From contig JASANE010028510.1 in the NCBI GenBank assembly GCA_030248225.1, positions 35,813 through 99,812 on the forward strand: a stretch of 64,000 nucleotides of DNA, read 5' to 3'. The translations under genes were made by a program, and so were the position numbers. The notes beneath the pieces are model-generated. The model was not told the DNA's origin. It was given only the letters and a program-made list of their open reading frames with translations, and did not search any database. Below are positions 60,430 through 64,000 of the stretch, piece after piece. This DNA is from Trileptium ribeirensis (Eukaryota > Nematoda > Enoplea > Enoplida > Thoracostomopsidae). The first letter of the stretch is position 1. Each line of letters opens with the position of its first letter.

Positions 60430-62390
60430 ATATCTCTTCTGTTCATTTATTATGTATCTGGCTTAGTTAGCTTACTTTAGGAAATAAGCAAGTTTGCCAC
60501 CCGGCGTTCGGTTGGCGGGGTTTCCCGTGGGTCTACAGTACGCTGATTCGGTTATCGGACGTTGATGTAATTCGGCCGGTAAATTCATTATTATTCAATA
60601 CGTTTTCTTCGTTTTTGGCAAAAATTAAGATGTGAGGTTAGTAGAAACGCGAAATTCAGATTTCCACCATTTTTATGCCAACGTTAAGATTGTCTCTTCC
60701 CGTACAAATTCGAAAATATTTTGGCATTAAAGTATAACTGTTCCATTGGAGTTATTTGTTATATTTAAACTTAACTGGTTCGGTGGAATTGTTTAGTATT
60801 CAAAATGGCTGTATTACGTGTGGTATAAATTTTTGGGTTTTCTGATTTTTCGTTGGACTGATGGCCAAAAGCCCAGTATGGACCAAACACCAGTCGCCCC
60901 CAGCTCGTCTGAAACTAAACAGCAACATACCACTCGCATGTTTATTTGTCGACCACGAAAGAAATGTAAAGTTTATCAATATCCGTTTGAAAATATGAGA
61001 CACATAATTCCAGGATTACATATTTCTTAAATTGTATTATACAGCTAGTCAAATGATTTGTAGGATATTTAACAACCCATAGTTATCAGTCCTTTAACGG
61101 AGCACAAAAGTTTTTAAATATGAACTGGACGAGATCAAACTTTGTCTGGAGGAAAATTTTTTTCGCATGGAACTAACAGACTTATTCTAGCTAGTGGTAA
61201 CATTACACCTGAGCAAATTGATGTTCACATTTGATTTATGTGGACACATTTAAAAAAATTGGCATAAAGGCTCAAAAATCCATGTTTTAGTATTTGCTAA
61301 GTAGAAAGAAGAAGAAAATATAATTTCAAACAACATGAAAGTTGTAAAATCTAAGGTAAAACTTATTTGATCTTAGCTGACCTGGGCGTTTGAGATTGCT
61401 ATAATTTATAATATTCGTTAACCTGAGTTATACACCTTACAACATTGATCCTACTGGAAATCAAATGGCTCTGCGGTATATTACAACAGTGCGTGTCGCA
61501 CGCGCTCGGTTTCAAAATCATTAAATTCTTTTAATTTAATGGTTGTGATGGAGGAACGCTAAAATTATTAATAAATGGCATCGGAAACGGTGCAACAAAG
61601 GCCTTCTATTGAGCTTAAAGGCAACATTTTTACTTATAATAATCAAATTAGTAACGTCACAAAGGAATTTAAGTAAAAAAATTTTTTAAGTTCTGATGTC
61701 ACATGGGGGTTATTTTTGTTTTTACTGGGGGAAACAAAAACTTTTGCCAGAGGGAGTCAAATATTGCCAGGATGCGCCAACCGGGACGCAGCCTATTTCC
61801 CAGGAAAATCTAAAAATTCCTGGGGCGGCTATCGCCTCGCTTTGGAGAAACTAAAATATGTTAATTTCGATCCCTAGCTTAGTTGAAGATTGTCCTAGTT
61901 TTTGGCCGGAAATGAAAGATTTGTCCAGTGCAGTCAAATACGAAATTTTACTAACAATAAATTTTTTTCTAAATCAAGACTACTCATATGAGCGACTGCA
62001 GTCAAAAGTTCGCATTTAGTCGAAGGATATGGACTAATTACAACGGATGGCGTGTTGGTTGCTTTGAATGTCGGCAGTAAATCAGTGCAATGACAGATAG
62101 TTTGTGCAGCTGAAGTGGTAGCTACCGCTGGCTAAACGCTTGTATCCCACCACCACGTTTCAGTTTTGTATGTAGCTCAAAATTCGTTACCAATTCTTCA
62201 CTGAAATTGGTCTTGTACAACCGCTTTTTTGCTCCAAGTTTTAGCCTTGATGAAAGCTGGCCAAACCTAACTTATGACGTGCAAATATTACAGAGAATTT
62301 TTACTAAACGCAGCAAAACGCTATGTCCTTTCGTTTGTTAATGCGGACTGAGAGAACTAAATCATAAAGGTAAAATGTTACCCCCACCTC
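60430..62390. other. downstream of RRM exon 3, unassigned
   Basis: No exon in the required phase could be supported. An open frame at 60818-61030 (MDQTPVAPSSSETKQQHTTR, then a Lys/Arg-rich end) looks somewhat exon-like, but no AG acceptor puts it in phase with exon 3, so I leave it unassigned. Confidence 0.45.
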
Positions 62391-62394
62391 AGGG

Positions 62395-62547
62395 AGTAAT
62401 CGGAATTCCGGTTCCGGCGAAAATCGTGTTCCGGTTGCGGTTCCGGCAAAGGGCAAAAACCATACCGGAACCGGAATTCCGGTTTAAAAAATTTGTTTGA
62501 AATTTTCCACGTTTTTTGCTTCATCCTATAATCCAAACATATGTAAT
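62395..62547. repeat. CCGGAATTCCGG-rich short repeat, right copy (inverted)
   Basis: Reverse complement of the 55,398-55,555 repeat, closely matching end to end. With the left copy it brackets the three known exons of the RRM gene in inverted orientation. Confidence 0.85.
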
Positions 62548-62549
62548 AT

Positions 62550-63120
62550 ATATTGATGATCATATAGAATGATCAAGCTCCAATACAACCAAGCAAAAGA
62601 AAAGATTAACTAACCAATTTGTCGTGTGAAACGTAAGTAGGGCACATAATTTGAGCAGGAATTTTTCATAATAACCTGCAGGAGTTTGTTAAATCAAAGC
62701 CAGGTCGATGCTTGTAGCAGCTATTTGACACATCCAGAAGTCTGTGGGATACGTTTGAATTAAACCGCTCCAGCTCGGTAACAAAGTATGGCTTACGGAG
62801 AAGTACTTAGGGTATGCTTGGCTAACATAAATTGCGTCAAGCACCCGCCAGTGCGCTTGTAAACTTGGTAAATCAGTCTACATTGAAGTAAACTAACGTT
62901 TTCTGCAACGCAGCTAGAAACTGCTTTCTTGGCAATGAACTGTATTTATTGAAACTGTGCGAGCAGCATCACAGTGTGTCTCATTTATAGCATTTTGATT
63001 AGAAAGTTATCATAATTATGATCTAACTGATGGGCACTGTTTGTCCAACGATAGCCTAAACAGTGTCTCTGACCACTGATCAGAAAATTACCTTCTATCT
63101 ATTATTTTCTCTTAGAATCA
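62550..63120. other. anonymous sequence
   Basis: Nothing coding or repetitive recognised. Confidence 0.5.
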
Positions 63121-63522
63121 TATAAACCAATAATTTTAAGTTTCCTACAGAAGAACATGCAACAAACGTATGTGTAGTAACTGGAGGCGATTGGAGACAG
63201 AGCGAAAGTGTGTATTCTACGCTCCAAGCTTTGTAAGCACATTCGATTTGACGCAGTATACGCAATGGTGTATAGTGGAAGACATTTTTGCTCTGAATAT
63301 CCAAAAACCGACATATTTGATCGATAAATAAACATTATTAGCTTCCTCACTCTCTTTAAAGTTTCAGAAAGGCAATAATACTATCGCAATACATTAACTT
63401 TAATGTAAAAGTTATTTTTAATGCATTTTAAATCCACTATACCTTCATTTCTTCCATCATCTGTTTTACTATATATAAATTTCGAAGACCAGGTTTCGGA
63501 TCCGGTTTAAATGGACGGTTCC
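63120..63522. mobile_element. partial copy of the foldback element
   Basis: Matches the right arm of the 21.3-22.0 kb element in the same order: TTTCCTACAGAAGAACATG, CAGAGCGAAAGTGTGTATTC, TTGACGCAGTATAC, AAACATTATTAGCTTCCTCA, GCATTTTAAATC, TACTATATATAAATTTCGAA, and ends TTTAAATGGACGGTTCC. It keeps a central TTCAGAAAGGCAATAAT part that the right arm of the first copy has lost. The left inverted arm is absent. Confidence 0.85.
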
Positions 63523-63564
63523 GGTTGCTGGTTCCGGTTCCGATTATTCCCTGCCCCACCTTAG

Positions 63565-63815
63565 GCGAAGTCCTGTATGGAGATAGACTTAGACGGCCAG
63601 GAATACAAACACTAAAAACTCGTGAAATACGTTCACACAGTATTCTTGTCTACAAGGTTCTACACGGCTTCATGAATTAGGATTACAATCGTCTCTTTAC
63701 GCTGCGCCAATAGCAATTAAAACTACGCCACAACAGCCGTATCTCGATTATCGTGCCGACATTATTTCTACTCTAACCGCACAGATAACATTTTGAATTC
63801 TTTACCGAATTACGC
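63565..63815 (+). pseudogene. decayed LINE C-terminal fragment
   Basis: RLRRPGIQTLKTREIRSH and SILVYKVLHGF are recognisable from the CR1-like ORF2 tail. Stops follow, and FEF-type remains of the LWNSLP block lie near 63,790. It is followed by CCACC-rich sequence and a (GTTT)n tract, a common 3' end for such LINEs. Too short for closer classification. Confidence 0.6.
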
Positions 63816-63817
63816 AG

Positions 63818-64000
63818 TATCTGCACCGTCCACCCCTTTCTTCCAGCCCTTCCACAGCCGCCACCCCGTCCCAGCACCCCCACCAGCCACCACCCACCAC
63901 CAGCCCACAGCCGCCACCGCACACACATGTGTGTTTGTTGTTTGTTGTTTGTTTGTTTGTTTGTTTGTTTGTTTGTTTGTTTGTTTGTTTGTGTGTGTGT
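63818..64000. repeat. C/A-rich tract and (GTTT)n/(GT)n microsatellite at right edge
   Basis: CCACCACC/CAGCC-type runs from 63,818 to about 63,925, then repeated GTTT from about 63,930 to 63,990 and GTGTGT at the edge. Truncated by the window end. Confidence 0.95.

Noticed and set aside
60818..61030. Candidate terminal exon of the RRM gene.
   Set aside because: Exon 3 ends in phase 1, and neither nearby AG acceptor restores this frame; no other support.
1..64000. CRISPR array, bacterial operon or phage features.
   Set aside because: The tandem repeats lack spacer structure, coding sequence is intron-split, and the elements are eukaryotic retrotransposons.

Overview
The window is eukaryotic, AT-rich, intron-containing and dominated by transposable elements, with very low gene density. 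It has no operons or prokaryotic signals. The best host gene is an RNF11-type RING-H2 gene, a family known from animals, and the other retroelements (CR1-like LINE, Ty3/Gypsy, tRNA-derived SINE-like heads) also suit an invertebrate metazoan. A flatworm is a reasonable guess, but nothing here proves the phylum.

Layout: 1-350 holds the right end of a 136-bp tandem satellite. 350-12,660 is mostly anonymous AT-rich sequence with a diverged 170-bp tandem repeat (3.2-3.6 kb) and inverted CATGGGAATT-type repeats (5.7 and 7.5 kb). 12,663-18,138 (minus) is the three-exon RNF11-like gene, including both introns. 19.4-20.47 kb is the leader and a gag-like fragment of one retroelement, cut off by a second LTR element. 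That second element (20,476-26,930, minus strand) has about 770-bp LTRs, a zinc-knuckle Gag, an array of about 70 units of 21 bp that reads as a heptapeptide repeat, and no visible pol. A 737-bp foldback element sits inside it.

27.2-45.8 kb is a complex of related elements whose ends share a G-rich terminal module, here in inverted orientation, with internal arrays of a roughly 90-120 bp unit carrying CCGTCCGG. A broken CR1-like LINE (40.8-43.3 kb) lies inside the largest of them, and a decayed PHD-finger fragment lies at 33.9 kb. 46.7-50.7 kb is a heavily frameshifted Ty3/Gypsy pol, followed by two hairpins with identical loops and compensated stems. 50.9-55.4 kb is mostly anonymous, with a long (AT)n tract. 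55,724-60,423 (plus) carries three exons of an RRM protein gene whose 3' end is not identified; it is bracketed by an inverted pair of CCGGAATTCCGG-rich repeats at 55.4 and 62.5 kb. The right edge holds a second copy of the foldback family, a LINE tail and a (GTTT)n tract.

The two host genes are unrelated in function as far as can be seen: ubiquitin ligase adaptor-type signalling and RNA binding. Everything else is mobile, repetitive or unrecognised.
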